Below are positions 11,561 to 26,516 of a stretch of DNA of 64,000 bases, in pieces (the first letter of the stretch is position 1; every line of letters begins with the position of its first letter). The notes beneath the pieces are model-generated. The model was not told where the DNA came from, did no database searches, and was given only the letters and a program-made list of their open reading frames with translations. Both the position numbers and the translations under genes were made by a program. The stretch spans positions 1,736,001-1,800,000 of the forward strand of contig JARUPY010000089.1 of NCBI GenBank assembly GCA_029817715.1, given 5' to 3'. The DNA comes from Melastoma dodecandrum (Eukaryota; Streptophyta; Magnoliopsida; Myrtales; Melastomataceae).

Positions 11561-13206
11561 ATGGGGAACACGGAGAAGCTGATGAACCAGATAATGGAAC
11601 TGAAGTTCACGGCGAAGTCGCTGCAGCGTCAGGCCAGGAAGTGCGAGAAGGACGAGAAGTCCGAGAAGCTCAAGATCAAGAAGGCGATGGAGAAGGGGAA
11701 CATGGACGGGGCTCGGATCTACGCCGAGAACGCCATCAGGAAGAGGTCCGAGCAGATGAACTACCTCAGGCTTGCCTCCCGCCTCGACGCCGTCGTCGCC
11801 AGGCTCGATACTCAGGCTAAGATGATGACCATCAACAAGAGCATGTCCTCCATCGTCAAGTCCCTCGAGTCTTCCCTCGCTACCGGTGAGGCGCGGGTTG
11901 GCTTTTTGTTTTTTACTTTACGGATTGATTCATCGCAGATGTGTTGAATGTGACGATGATTTGGAAATTTGTTTGGTCGTTTGTTGTTGTCTTCTGACGC
12001 TGATGCTTAGGCATTACTGGCGAATTGTGGCCCGGCTTGGTGCCATAGTGCATGCGGCGTGATTCAATTCTGAATCGATTGTGATGATCGGTTTATCTTT
12101 GATTTACTTAATAACTTCCTTTCTCGATGGCACTTACTTGGTTAATTGATTTTGTGCTTTGGCGGTTGTTTTCCTAGTTTCAGGAGTATAGAGTGCATAT
12201 ATTGAGGGATTGTTTATCTGAGTCTTCCTGTTTTGTTAGCTATCATAGAACGAACCTGCATTTTTTGGGCTGATCTTTTGTTAGCTTAAATTCTACGTAT
12301 CCGGGAATTTTGATTTGACTGCTCCGTTAAACTAAAGATTGGATTGTGATATGGGAAGTGATGCATGGGATTGCCAAACTTTAGTCATAGCTGTTTTATT
12401 TTTGAAATTTATCTTGATTTATTATAGCTGTCCTACCCAGAGGGGTTGTCTTGTGAAATCTTAGGAACGCGAACATACCCAATTTTTATGAATCTTGAAA
12501 TGGCATCTACAAAATTTAGCATTGCTGTCCTACACAGTGGTGTACCCCTCTCGTTTGTCATTTTAGAGGTGGCAGTTATCCACACCTATGGACCCTAGAC
12601 CCTGTCATTAGTGTTAGCGAAGGCCTGCCTCTGCCTTCAGTTTTTCCGCACTAAAGCCTGTGATCCATCTGTTGAGTTATAGTCTGGGAGTTTCATGCCA
12701 TTGATGGAACTCACAGGAATTGCAATAGTTCGTTTAGTTATAAAAAGCAAATTCCAATATCAGGCGAAAGGGCTCAGTCAATCAAGTGGATCTTTGTTAT
12801 CCTGCCTTCTTCCTTATTCCCATTGTTGAGAGTTTTGATGTGTGTTATGCCCTTCCTTGTGTGTGAAAGCTCAGAAGGAAAATGGATCATGTGAGAATTG
12901 TTTATTTACTCTTCTGCAGGTAATTTACAGAAGATGTCTGAAACAATGGATCAGTTTGAAAAACAATTTGTGAACATGGAGGTGCAAGCTGAATTCATGG
13001 AGAGCGCCATGGCTGGATCGACATCACTTTCCACTCCAGAGGGTGAGGTGAATAGCCTGATGCAGCAAGTAGCCGATGATTATGGCCTGGAGGTATCCGT
13101 GGGTTTGCCCCAGCCGGCTGCGCACGCTGTTCCAACTGCATCATCGGAGAAGGTCGACGAGGATGATCTGACGAGGCGTCTTGCCGAACTAAAGGCCAGG
13201 GGCTAG
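11561..13206 (+). CDS. CHMP1: ESCRT-III subunit CHMP1
   Basis: Two exons, 11561-11885 and 12920-13206, separated by a 1.0 kb intron. The product is 203 residues, the usual length of plant CHMP1A/B. It begins [20 protein letters not shown], with the basic helical N-terminal core (K/R-rich coiled coil to about residue 105) and an acidic C-terminal part. The C-terminus [14 protein letters not shown] is a MIT-interacting motif (MIM1) that binds Vps4 and LIP5. In plants CHMP1 acts at multivesicular endosomes, sorting membrane proteins such as auxin carriers into internal vesicles. No lesion is visible. Confidence 0.95.
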
Positions 13207-13568
13207 ATCCCATCTCAATACTGATGTTATTTATAGATTGATATGTTGTGTATCAAGGAACCTATTGTCTTGCACAAACGTTATTCCTTTCGCTGTTGCT
13301 ATCTTCTTGCGGAGCAACTTTGGTCTGTCGCAAAGGACACGGTTCACCTTTACATAAGTGTACTCTGGATGCTCTTCTGCTATTAGCAAATATATGTATA
13401 ACATTCTCTTCTTTCCGTGTGTATTGGCCACTTGCCAGCATATTCAACAGTTTGGTCTCATTCCATAACAAGAACAAAATTGTTTTGCGGGGGAAAATCC
13501 CTTCTAAATTCTAATGTGTATTCATCGTCCAAAAGAGGAGTAGATGATCTACTCTGCGAAACTCTCTA
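13207..13568. other. Convergent 3' ends of CHMP1 and the glycosyltransferase
   Basis: About 360 bases between two stop codons of convergent genes. It must hold both 3' UTRs. No other feature is seen. Confidence 0.6.
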
Positions 13569-14837
13569 TCAATATCCAAAAACGTTAGAAGCTATAGCAA
13601 ATAGAGAATCCAAAGCATCGGGTGCAAACTTCCTCGCGAAAAGAAAGCAAAACGTAGAAGGTTCGTCATTGTAAGTGCAGGTGGAGTTGTCTAGAATCCT
13701 CTTCCGCATGAAATCTTCCGAAACATCGTCCTTGCCAAAGGTAGCAGGGTGAGCGCCGCCCCTTGTCCAATCCACCCAAGTGAGTGTCCTGTTTGCAATG
13801 AGGTGAGGCGATTGAATGGTGAGCATCGTTGCAAAGTAATGCTCGTCCACGTAACAAGTTGGGCGACAGAATCTCTTGAATGAAGAGTAGTATGTGGAGT
13901 CTTCGATTATATCGAGGGCAATCCTCCTATCCACTTCAAACCACTGGGAACCTTTTCGCCACTGAGAGAGGGTGACCAGTGGTGCCATTTTACGGTTGTA
14001 CCGACCTCTCCCGTATGGCCCATCTTCATCAAACGACCCAACAAAACTATAGCGGGATCTTGATATGTAGCGATAGACAGTGGAGAAATTTTGCAGTGGG
14101 ATGCAGGACTCGGAGATGAGAACAAACCACTCATTTGATATGTCGAGCAGCGCGTTAGCTATTAGTCTCCTCTCGGCATCAATTATGCTTGTCCTTCCCC
14201 ACTCTGCTGCCTGCATGCATGAAAGTGGAAACGTTGAATTGATTAAACCTTGATGCAGAGATGTTCACTAACAGATCGAAAATTGAAATCCACATGACCA
14301 GGCCAGACGTATATTTTTTCCAACAAAACAAACCTGACTGGGAATTTGCCTCCTGTGAAACACAGACCTGGCCGGGAAATCTGAGTTATACCATGGCAAT
14401 GCATGTATGTAGATCGAGTAAAGCCCTTCGTGCCCTTTAAAGAATCTCTCCCAAAGGGGGGCAAATGGCAATGGGCCTTTCGTCAGGAACATGAATGCGA
14501 TCTTCTCTATCCTCTTGAATGGGTACGTCTTCACGGAAGGAACAAAGGATGCCCTCCAGAACAGCTCCTCGTCTGTCATGGAGTGCAGCAGATTCTTTGG
14601 AGTGCTAAACCTGCGATCTAACTCTACCGTCCTGGGATCCTCCACACAAAGCCTAGTGATCGAATGTCTGGACAGAGAACCTATGCTTGGATCTCGAATC
14701 CAGAAGTATCTCAACGAGTTCATGCTGACGATTGATAGTCCTAGAGAAACAAGCAGGAATAGCAAGAAGTAATGGAGCATCCTCCATGGGAAGGGCCTAT
14801 CGTGATGATGGCCGAAAATCAGTGCCCTCGAATGCAT
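13569..14837 (-). CDS. Core-2/I-branching beta-1,6-N-acetylglucosaminyltransferase-like (GT14/DUF266)
   Basis: Two exons on the minus strand, 14334-14837 and 13569-14210, give 381 residues. The N-terminus has a short cytosolic tail and one membrane segment (about residues 21-39, [18 protein letters not shown]), typical of type II Golgi glycosyltransferases. Family blocks are clear: [20 protein letters not shown], the exon junction leading to [47 protein letters not shown] and [16 protein letters not shown]. The family is widespread in plants; donor and acceptor substrates are mostly unknown, though roles in cell-wall glycans are suspected. The residue after the first exon is Ala where homologs usually have Val, a trivial difference. 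No disabling lesion. Confidence 0.92.
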
Positions 14838-15539
14838 CTACGTTCCGCGGCAGCTCGCTATTCCCCTGCAGCTGATTCCTATCCCCGAGAAGAACAACCC
14901 CTCCAGATCAAGATCAATGTTCCAACCTAATCACAACCCACGAAAAGCAAATTTTCCATTCGATCGCAATTCACGAATACTACCTGCTAACCAGTCAACG
15001 ACCAGTCACTTGGGACGACACCACCCAGAGAAAGATCGAAACTTTACACTTCGACGAACAAAACAAATTCAAAACCCCACCACCCAAATCCACCGGGGAA
15101 TCTGGGTAGCTGGAATTCGAGATTGGGGCAAAAGGGTAGAAACTGGAAGGACGTATTCGGCTATGTCGATCGTTGAATGGGAGAAGACTGACTTAGACTT
15201 AGGGTGTGTTTGGATTTGAAGGAATAGAAAGGAAAAGAAAAGAAAAGAAAGGAAAATGGGTGAAAATTTAAAATTTTAGGAGGAGAAAATTTTAGGGACA
15301 GGACGGCTTTGTTTCAATTTTCTGTTTTGGTAATTGACCTTTCTGTGTTGTCAGATTGTCTTATTTCTTCCCTTCTTTCTTCATTGCCGATGTGGTGTCC
15401 GTCCGTCTCAGCAACAAGCGCTGATTGGGTGACGATGTTTTCTTGTCGTAACGCGTCATTAAAAGAACAGAAAAAGAATTTTACAAAATTTGTGACAGAG
15501 ACGAGACATTGAAAAAGGGGTTTGGGGGGGGCGGGAAGT
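14838..15539. other. Leader of the glycosyltransferase and spacer
   Basis: Upstream of the minus-strand glycosyltransferase. Bases 14838-15180 probably contain its 5' UTR and perhaps a leader intron. The GGAAA/GAAAAG purine-rich stretch near 15220-15260 is simple sequence. No gene is seen. Confidence 0.45.
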
Positions 15540-15613
15540 TGGCCCATGCAGGTCTCGAACCTGCGACCTTCGCGTTATTAGCACGACGCTCTAACCAGCT
15601 GAGCTAATAGGCC
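15540..15613 (-). tRNA. tRNA-Ile (anticodon AAU)
   Basis: The minus strand reads GGCCTAT at the 5' end and ATGGGCC at the 3' end, forming a 7-bp acceptor stem with one G-U pair, plus an A discriminator. The D arm is TAGCTCAGCTGGTTAGAGC, the anticodon loop is CTAATAA (anticodon AAT), and the T arm contains GGTTCGAGACC. It is 74 bases with no intron. The A and B boxes needed for RNA polymerase III are intact, so it is probably a functional nuclear tRNA gene. It lies about 310 bases upstream of the divergent poly(A) polymerase start. Confidence 0.95.
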
Positions 15614-15921
15614 ACTTCGTTTTCGAAATGTTTTTTAATATTTTGATTAATCCATTAATTAATCAATAAAAAAAGTCATAAAATTCCTTAAAAAAAATAA
15701 AAGTTCTTCATGATTAGATATTATTTAGTCATAATTTTTGGCGATAGAATATATAATAAAATCCTCACTTGATCTTTTCCCTCCTCCCTTCCCTTTTTAT
15801 TCTCCCCCGCGGTTTCTTTTTTTTTTCTTTTAATCTGTTCCTCGAACAATTCCCCAATCGAATTAGGGTTGGGATCCAATTTTTAGGGTTATCTTCTCGG
15901 CGGTTTCTTTTCCTTTGGGAG

Positions 15922-20033
<4,112 letters not shown>

Positions 20034-21039
20034 GGTTCAGATCAAAGAGCTTCAAGAGTGTCCAGACATGAATTCAGAGAGAGGGCATGGGTTACGTGTG
20101 AAAAAACCAACAATTCAAAGGCAGATGGTGTAGATGAGAAGAGGACTTTCTCGGAGGAAGGGGGACGGTAAGAAAGCCAGCAGTTCTGGTGGGTAAGTAC
20201 TATACAAATTGCTGGCTTTCGTTTGTTTCTTTTTTGGCATGTTGGGTTCCCTTTATAGTCAAAGCCTGCTGGGAAGGCATGAGCCCCCCCCCCCCCCCCC
20301 ACCCCCTCCTCCCCCCCCTCCAACTATCAGCGAGTTGTGGAAGGCCATTCCTTCCTAACTCTACCCAGGAGGAACCAAAATGCAGAAAGGAGAGAAGGAG
20401 AAACTTTATCAAAAGGAGGACATGTTCAGGGAAAAACATATAATTTTGTACAGTCTGACTTGTGGACTAGGGAGCATAGGAATGATGATATTCGTCGGTG
20501 GCTCGGAACTGAGTTACTCGTGTTAGGGAAGGTTTTTCTGGTAGTTGGGCTTTCTCTTGTTTCTTCTTTTGGGGTGGGGGGTGGGGAGGGGTTGTGATGC
20601 CATTTTCGTGAGCTTTAGCGGTAGACAGACATCATGGTGTAGTAGCAGTAGTCGTAGAAGTAGATGAAGATGAAAAAGATCTGGTGGGAGTAGAGAGAAG
20701 GTCCTCTTCTTTTTATTACCTGTTGTGTGCTCAAACCTCTTCTAACATGTAACCTCTGCACAACCTTTTCATCTATTTATCCTCGTCTATCCGTGTCTGG
20801 TAGTTGCTCACGGGTTCGCCTAACTGTTTAGATAGTATAATTTTGGGCGTCATTGTGATTTGAGTAAAGTAATCATAATGATTAAGCAGATTCAAGGAAA
20901 TCAATCATAATGGGCCGGCACCCAGATCATGGGGCCCGTAAACCAATTGGGTTGTCTATTTGGATTGGTGGATGATAATTCGGTCTATATGCAAAAGTAA
21001 AAAAAAATATTTGATGCTGGTACAGGTAATAATAATAAT
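20034..21039. other. Poly(A) polymerase 3' region and spacer
   Basis: About 1 kb with no convincing gene. It includes the likely 3' UTR of the poly(A) polymerase. A frame ending near 20171 could belong to an alternative last exon but lacks support. A C/T-rich run sits at 20285-20320, and a TAG/AGA-rich simple region at 20630-20700. Confidence 0.45.
20285..20320. repeat. C-rich homopolymer tract
   Basis: A run of about 16 C residues followed by CCCC/CTCC repeats. This is low-complexity sequence and a likely place for sequencing or assembly length errors. Confidence 0.85.
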
Positions 21040-22035
21040 AAGGTCAAATTATCAATTTTGTCCTAAAATATGGCCGTTTTTTTCAATATATCCCAAATTT
21101 TTCAAAATATCATCACGCATCCTAACGTTTGGATATTATATAAATTTTAACCACCGTTATCTGAATAAGAAGACGTGGCGTCCACTTGGCACATTACTCC
21201 GTCTGCCCGCCGTTAAACTGCTGATTGGGCATGACATCTCCATATTTTCTCGTCCAAACCCAAAACCCTAACCACCCCACCCCACCCGACTTGACAACTT
21301 CGCCACCGAACGGCGAGGGACCCAGGAATCGAATAAGCCGCAAAACCCAACCTCTCATAAACCCTTTTTCCCCGGAAGACCCATTTTAAACCCACGTTTC
21401 GGAGAAAAGGAAAAGCCAACGATCGAGAGGCGTGCAAGGAAAAGGGTCCTCCAAGATGAGCCCATAACTAATCGCACAAAGACCAGACTAGACCAAGACA
21501 CAAACTTTCATTTCATTCTTATCTAGCAAGAAAACAGGAACTCACCGAAATCGTCCAGGCAGGCATTTGGGGGGTTAGGGGAAAACAAAAGAATGGAACA
21601 GGAGAGGGAATGATTTTTTTTACTGCCGAAACATTTAACGAATGATTCGCGCTTGCTCTTGCCCCCCCAAAAATCCTTTCGACTAATTTCCAGCCAAAAA
21701 ATCGATGACGAAGAGAAGGGAGGGGAGGGAAGGAAGAACCCTAAGAAGGAAAAAGAAAGTAGGAAAAATGGCAACGACAACATCATCCTTAACGGCTGAT
21801 CTGACGGAGGTACTCGATGTCATGCCACGTCGGCGCCACGCAATATCCGGTCAGCAGTTTAACGGTGGATTGACGGAGTAACGTGCCAAGTGGGCGTCAC
21901 GTAAACTTTCGTCAGCTAATTCGGTTAACTATGGTTAAAATTAATATAACGGCCAAGTGTGACAATATTTTGAAAAGTTTAGGGTAAATCGGGAAAAAAT
22001 AGTTAAACTTTAGGGTAGAATTGATCATTTAGCCT
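21040..22035. mobile_element. Non-autonomous Mutator-like element (MULE) with long inverted repeats
   Basis: The left end (AGGTCAAATTATCAATTTTG from 21041) matches, in inverted orientation, the right end (reverse complement AGGCTAAATGATCAATTCTA, ending 22035). Similarity continues inward for roughly 190-220 bases on each side; both arms contain CCACTTGGCAC, ATTACTCCGT or GTTACTCCGT, CCGTTAAACTGCTGA and CATGACAT. Flanks give a 9-bp direct repeat AATAATAAT, but this lies in TAA simple sequence so is weak. Long inverted repeats and a 9-bp duplication fit Mutator-like elements. The internal 550 bases encode no transposase; they contain C-rich, 5'-leader-like sequence, so a Pack-MULE carrying a host fragment is possible. 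Confidence 0.72.
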
Positions 22036-22265
22036 AATAATAATGCCTACGTACATGTTATTATCATCACTTCACACTTCATGGAACATGTTTCTATTTG
22101 GATAAACCCAAATAATAATACATACAATGACATCAAATAATATTCCCACCTCTTACTTTTCTTTGAGTTATTCCAGTTTTCTTTTTTCATGTATATATAA
22201 TTTAAGACGGTGAGAAACACAAGCAAAGCATCCCCTCCTTCCCTCCCGAGCTTTGTTCGTTAATG

Positions 22266-22646
22266 ACGTCATTTGACAAATTATTTCACCAAATAACCTC
22301 GTAACTTTTAAAATTTGTCGACTAACCCAGTGAAGTCGGTCTTACAAAGGCCGATTTTCGTTAAGTAAGAAGTTGGTCTTACAAAGGCCGACTTCCCTAC
22401 ACTTAGGCAAAAAAATTTTCATAGGAAAAAAACAATTCAAAGGTCATTCACATGTGTAAGGCCGACTTCCTTACACTTAGACAAAAAATTTTTTCAAAGG
22501 CGGACTTCATTTACATGAAGTCGGCTTTACAAAGGCCGATTTCCTCGTAGACTGAAGTCGGTCTTTGTATGGTCGATTTCATTGGGTTAGTCGAAGAATT
22601 TTGAAAGTTACGAGTTTATTTAGCGAAATAATTTATCAAATAACGG
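22266..22646. mobile_element. Hairpin-rich MITE or fold-back element
   Basis: Terminal inverted repeats of about 65 bases: left CGTCATTTGACAAATTATTT..CTCGTAACTTTT..GACTAACCC, right reverse complement CCGTTATTTGATAAATTATT..CTCGTAACTTTC..GACTAACCC. The interior is a series of GAAGTCGG..CCGACTTC units in both orientations, so the single strand could fold into many small hairpins. There is no coding capacity. The architecture resembles ends of transposons that carry a plant mobile domain protein, such as the one at 53.9-55.9 kb; that link is inferred. Confidence 0.68.
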
Positions 22647-23227
22647 AATAAAACAACTTCCCTCCCTCCCCTGTCCAACTTGTTAAGGATGATTTTACAC
22701 CATTATATGTAGATAGAGAGTTCGACTTCATCCCGACGATGTAATAAATTTAAGAGGCATTTTATTACATCCTAAGGAGATGGACTCCTTCCCCCAAGTT
22801 TAATTCCTTTCCCTCTTAATCTTTTTAATCATTTCACTTCCAAAGTCCAACCAAGCAACCCATGATGTATCATCAACAGCTAGCAAACGTCACTTTTCAT
22901 CTCCCCGGCAAATCCCACTTGCCCCCGGCCTCCCGTTTCCCTTCATCTATCCAAAGTTTGCACCTTTTTGCTCCCGCCGAACACACCCATTTCGCCGAAA
23001 ACCTCGTCCCTGGGACTTCCCGGCTTCCCTTGTTAAGATTTCGGCTGAAAGACTGGAGATTGATTGGATTTCATGCATACCCACTTCGCAGTGCCATTTC
23101 TTGGGTACTCGGGTCGTGATTTCAGCTGGAAATAATGGATACCGATCTGATTCGGAGTATAGCCACTTCGTGAAACCTCGTGTTGGGCACCCTCCGTTAG
23201 CTGCTTTGTCGGAATTCGGTTGAAAGT
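22647..23227. other. Leader region of the LYK3-like pseudogene
   Basis: About 580 bases upstream of the receptor kinase relict. No separate gene; an 85-codon frame at 22862 looks incidental. It probably held the original promoter and 5' UTR. Confidence 0.45.
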
Positions 23228-26200
23228 ATGGATTTTCGTTGGGTTTGTGTTGCTATATGGCTGAGCATTGGAGTCGGGACCGTCTCGTCGGGCCCTGCGA
23301 CGCCGATGAACTGCACGGACACCACGAGGGTGTGCACGCCCTTCCTCGCGTTCAAGCCGTTGCCTAACGAGACGCTGTCTGTGATCCTGTCCATGTTTGA
23401 CGTGTTCCCGGAGGATGTCACGGTAGAAAATCCAGAGATCAACTACGTCTTCGTGAGGAAGAACTGTTCTTGCCTGCATACAGAGAGGAAGTACGCGACC
23501 AACACGACGTACACGGTCCGCTCGGATGGGGGATATGTGTACAACATTGTGTCGAAGGTGTGTATGATGGCCTGGTGATCCCGTCAAACAGTGCTAGGAC
23601 AGCAGGCTCCGTTGTGTCCTTGAGGTTGTTCTGTGGGTGCTCAAGCGGGTTGTGGAACTACCTTGTGAGTTATTTGTTGAGAGATGGCGATAGTGTCGAG
23701 TCGCTGGCCAGTAGGTTCGGGGTCAGCATGGGGAGCATTGAGCAGGTGAACGGGATTGCTAGTCCTGATAATGTCACTGTTGGGGATTTGTATTACATTC
23801 CCCTCAATTCAGGTAAACCCTCAGTTAACCAGATTCGGCAGTCTGATATATGAGTCTATGATTGGTTTTAGTATGTTCCTGATGATATCGAATTTTCTTT
23901 ATGGTGTTTCCTTGAAATTTCGGTGACATCTGCTCAGGTTTATCATCTTATATGCATTTGATGAGATGGTTCTGGTTGTTTGACTCGGTGTGAATCGTGT
24001 TTGGTCAATGCAGTTCCTGGTGAGCTTTATCCATCAGATAACATCAGTCCCATTCCTGGTGCGGCCCCAACTGCAGATTCCATTCCTAGTAACTGTAAGA
24101 TAACCACACTTTTGGACGATGTGCTGATAATGTTTGTTGAAGCAAGTGTGAACACCTGTTTGACTTCTGCTTCTACAGTCTTTGTCATAGGACGCAATTC
24201 CTAAGCAGAGTTTCGACTGCACATAAAAGTAGAAATAACATCTCCTTTTACCGCTTCTCTTTTGCAGTTACAAAAGGGAACCAGAAGGCTCGTGTATCAT
24301 ACGGCTGGATTGTTGGGAGTTTGGGGATTGGCATTGCGTTGTTAGTATTAGGAATACTGTTATTCATTTCATTCAGGTCATCGGGGCGTTGTGCCGCGAG
24401 GAAATTGCGGGAAAAATCCCAATTGGAAAGTCCCTCATAATTTCCAATTGCTTCGAAATCCCAGCATTCTTTGTGGATCTGGGAGATACATGCGCTGCAA
24501 AGCTGGGGATTGGAGGCAAACCAACCGGGAGCCAAGCAACAACCAAATTAACATTCCTAAAGGTATGGTAACATGGCATCTTGAATTTGAGAAATCCTCA
24601 ATTCTTGCCATATCACGTAATCTTGAGAAGCTCCACAGAAACCAGCTGCTGTTCAAAACCCATTCTAAATTATAAAATCACATCACTACGTTGGCGGTAA
24701 TTCTTATGTATGAAGACCGGCTTCTTCTGTGGACCATTGACTGGTCTAATGGGCTTTTGCATCAAAACCAGAGTCGGCTTTCCTTTACTACATTTCAAAG
24801 TTGCGTTTGTTGTTATATTGGTTATTCTTCCTAATATTCTGCATTTGCATATGCATCTAATCCTCTGAATGCAGCACTAAGGGCCGACGTGTTTGATGTG
24901 GAGAAGCCTGTGGTGTTCTCTTATGAGGACGTTCTATTCGCAACTGAAGGTTTCTCCGAATCTAATTTCCTTGGACATGGCACATATGGCACTGTCTACC
25001 ATGGCGTTTTGCATGACCAGGTAAACTATCTACTGAAGCATTTTTGGGTCGCTTTTCTACTTTCCATTCTAACTTGTGAGACTGGCTTTGATGTTTTTCT
25101 TCAAAGGAATTAGCTGTCAAAAGGATGACTGTAACGAAGACTAAAGAGTTTCTGGCAGAGATGAAGGTCTTGTGCAAGGTTCATCATTCAAATTTGGTAA
25201 ATCCATTTTTATGTCTGATCACTTCATGACATGACTTTATTTATCCTTTGATTGATGTAAAGCAGTTTTGGAATAATTTTTTGCCCAAAACTGCCTCAGG
25301 TTGAATTGCTTGGATATGCAGCTACTGACGGGGAGTTGTTCTTGATTCACGAGTACGCTCAGAATGGTCCACTTAAGACTCACTTACATGACCCACAAAG
25401 CAAAGGTAAACGATATCATTGCGATAAAAAAGTAAACCATGACACGAAGTTTGCTGACGTATTGGTTCCAGGTCAAACTTATCTTTCGTGGATTAGGAGA
25501 GTCCAAATTGCACTCGATGTGGCTCGAGGCTTGGAGTACATCCACGAGCATACTAAAAACCATTACGTCCATCGAGATATTAAGACTAGCAACATTTTGC
25601 TTGACAGTTCCTTCAGGGCAAAGGTATGATCAGGCAATCCTATATCGAATGATATAAAACTAGATTCCTATTTTCCATTTTACAAGTGTCACTGACTCTG
25701 AAAAACTCGCCTGTTTGGTGCCAAGATTTCTGATTGTGGTTTGGCAAACTCATTGGGAAGACAGGTGATGCAGAGGCCTCGGTAACCAAAGTCGTGGGTT
25801 CATTTGGTTATTTGGCTCCTGAGTGAGTGATATCTTCTCAAACCTGGAACGCTCTCATCGCTGGTTTCAGAAAAAAATTGTACAATATCAAAACTTATCT
25901 CTGGAGTTTCGTGCTGCAGGTACTTGAGTAATGGGCTAGCGACAACAAAAAGTGACGTGTATGCTTTCGGAGTTGTGCTATTCGAGCTAGTGTCGGGTAA
26001 AGAGGCAACTATATGCACTGAAAGCTCTCAGACAAAAAGTGCAGAGAGGCGTTCCTTGGTCTCAATCGTAAGTCTCGAATCGAGCTCGCACAACAGGGAC
26101 ATTTTCTGACACTAGGTTGTCATTGCAGATGTTGAGTGCCCTGAGGAATGTTACGGAGTCAACATGTGTATCGAGCATGAAAGACTGCATCGACCCCAAT

Positions 26201-26401
26201 CTGATGGATCTTTTCCCTGAAGACTGTTTATTCAAGGTGGTGATGTTGGGGAAGCAATGTGTGGACGACGATCCAATCTTGAGGCCAGACATGAAGCAGG
26301 TCGTGATCTCTCTGTCCCAGATACTTCTGTCGTCGATCGAGTGAGAGGCTACCCTTGCCGGTAACAGCCAGGTTTTCAGCGGCCTAGTCCGAGGGAGATG
26401 A
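23228..26401 (+). pseudogene. LysM receptor-like kinase (LYK3/At1g51940-like) pseudogene
   Basis: Ten exons are recognisable: 23228-23812, 24014-24094, 24268-24562, 24875-25020, 25107-25196, 25300-25405, 25472-25623, 25726-25822, 25920-26067 and 26129-26344. The layout is signal peptide (about residues 1-20), LysM ectodomain with CXC pairs (CSC, CGC), membrane segment (WIVGSLGIGIALLVLGILLF) and kinase domain (LGHGTYGTVY, LAVKRM, HRDIKTSN). Lesions: two extra bases (GTGTGT) near 23558 break the frame; another frameshift lies between the membrane segment and kinase (24380-24430); a third is just after the DFG position (near 25760). The DFG motif reads DCG. Near the C-terminus Trp is TGA (26342-26344), with the old tail EATLAGNSQVFSGLVRGR still readable to 26401. 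The family perceives chitin-like or symbiotic signals at the plasma membrane; this copy cannot make a full receptor. Confidence 0.88.
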
Positions 26402-26516
26402 TGAGTCAAGTGATGTATCCCAAGTCTATTTTTCCGTAGATGACGTGTTCATAGATTATGTTCTTGCAATCTGTATGTTCGTATGTTTTTGCCTAAATCG
26501 ACCCAACTGGTTTTAG

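Noticed and set aside
20284..20640. C-rich and G-rich frames near 20.2-20.6 kb
   Set aside because: Produced by homopolymer tracts with no gene-like composition.
22862..23119. 85-codon frame before the LYK3 relict
   Set aside because: No domain or start context; better explained as leader of the receptor gene.
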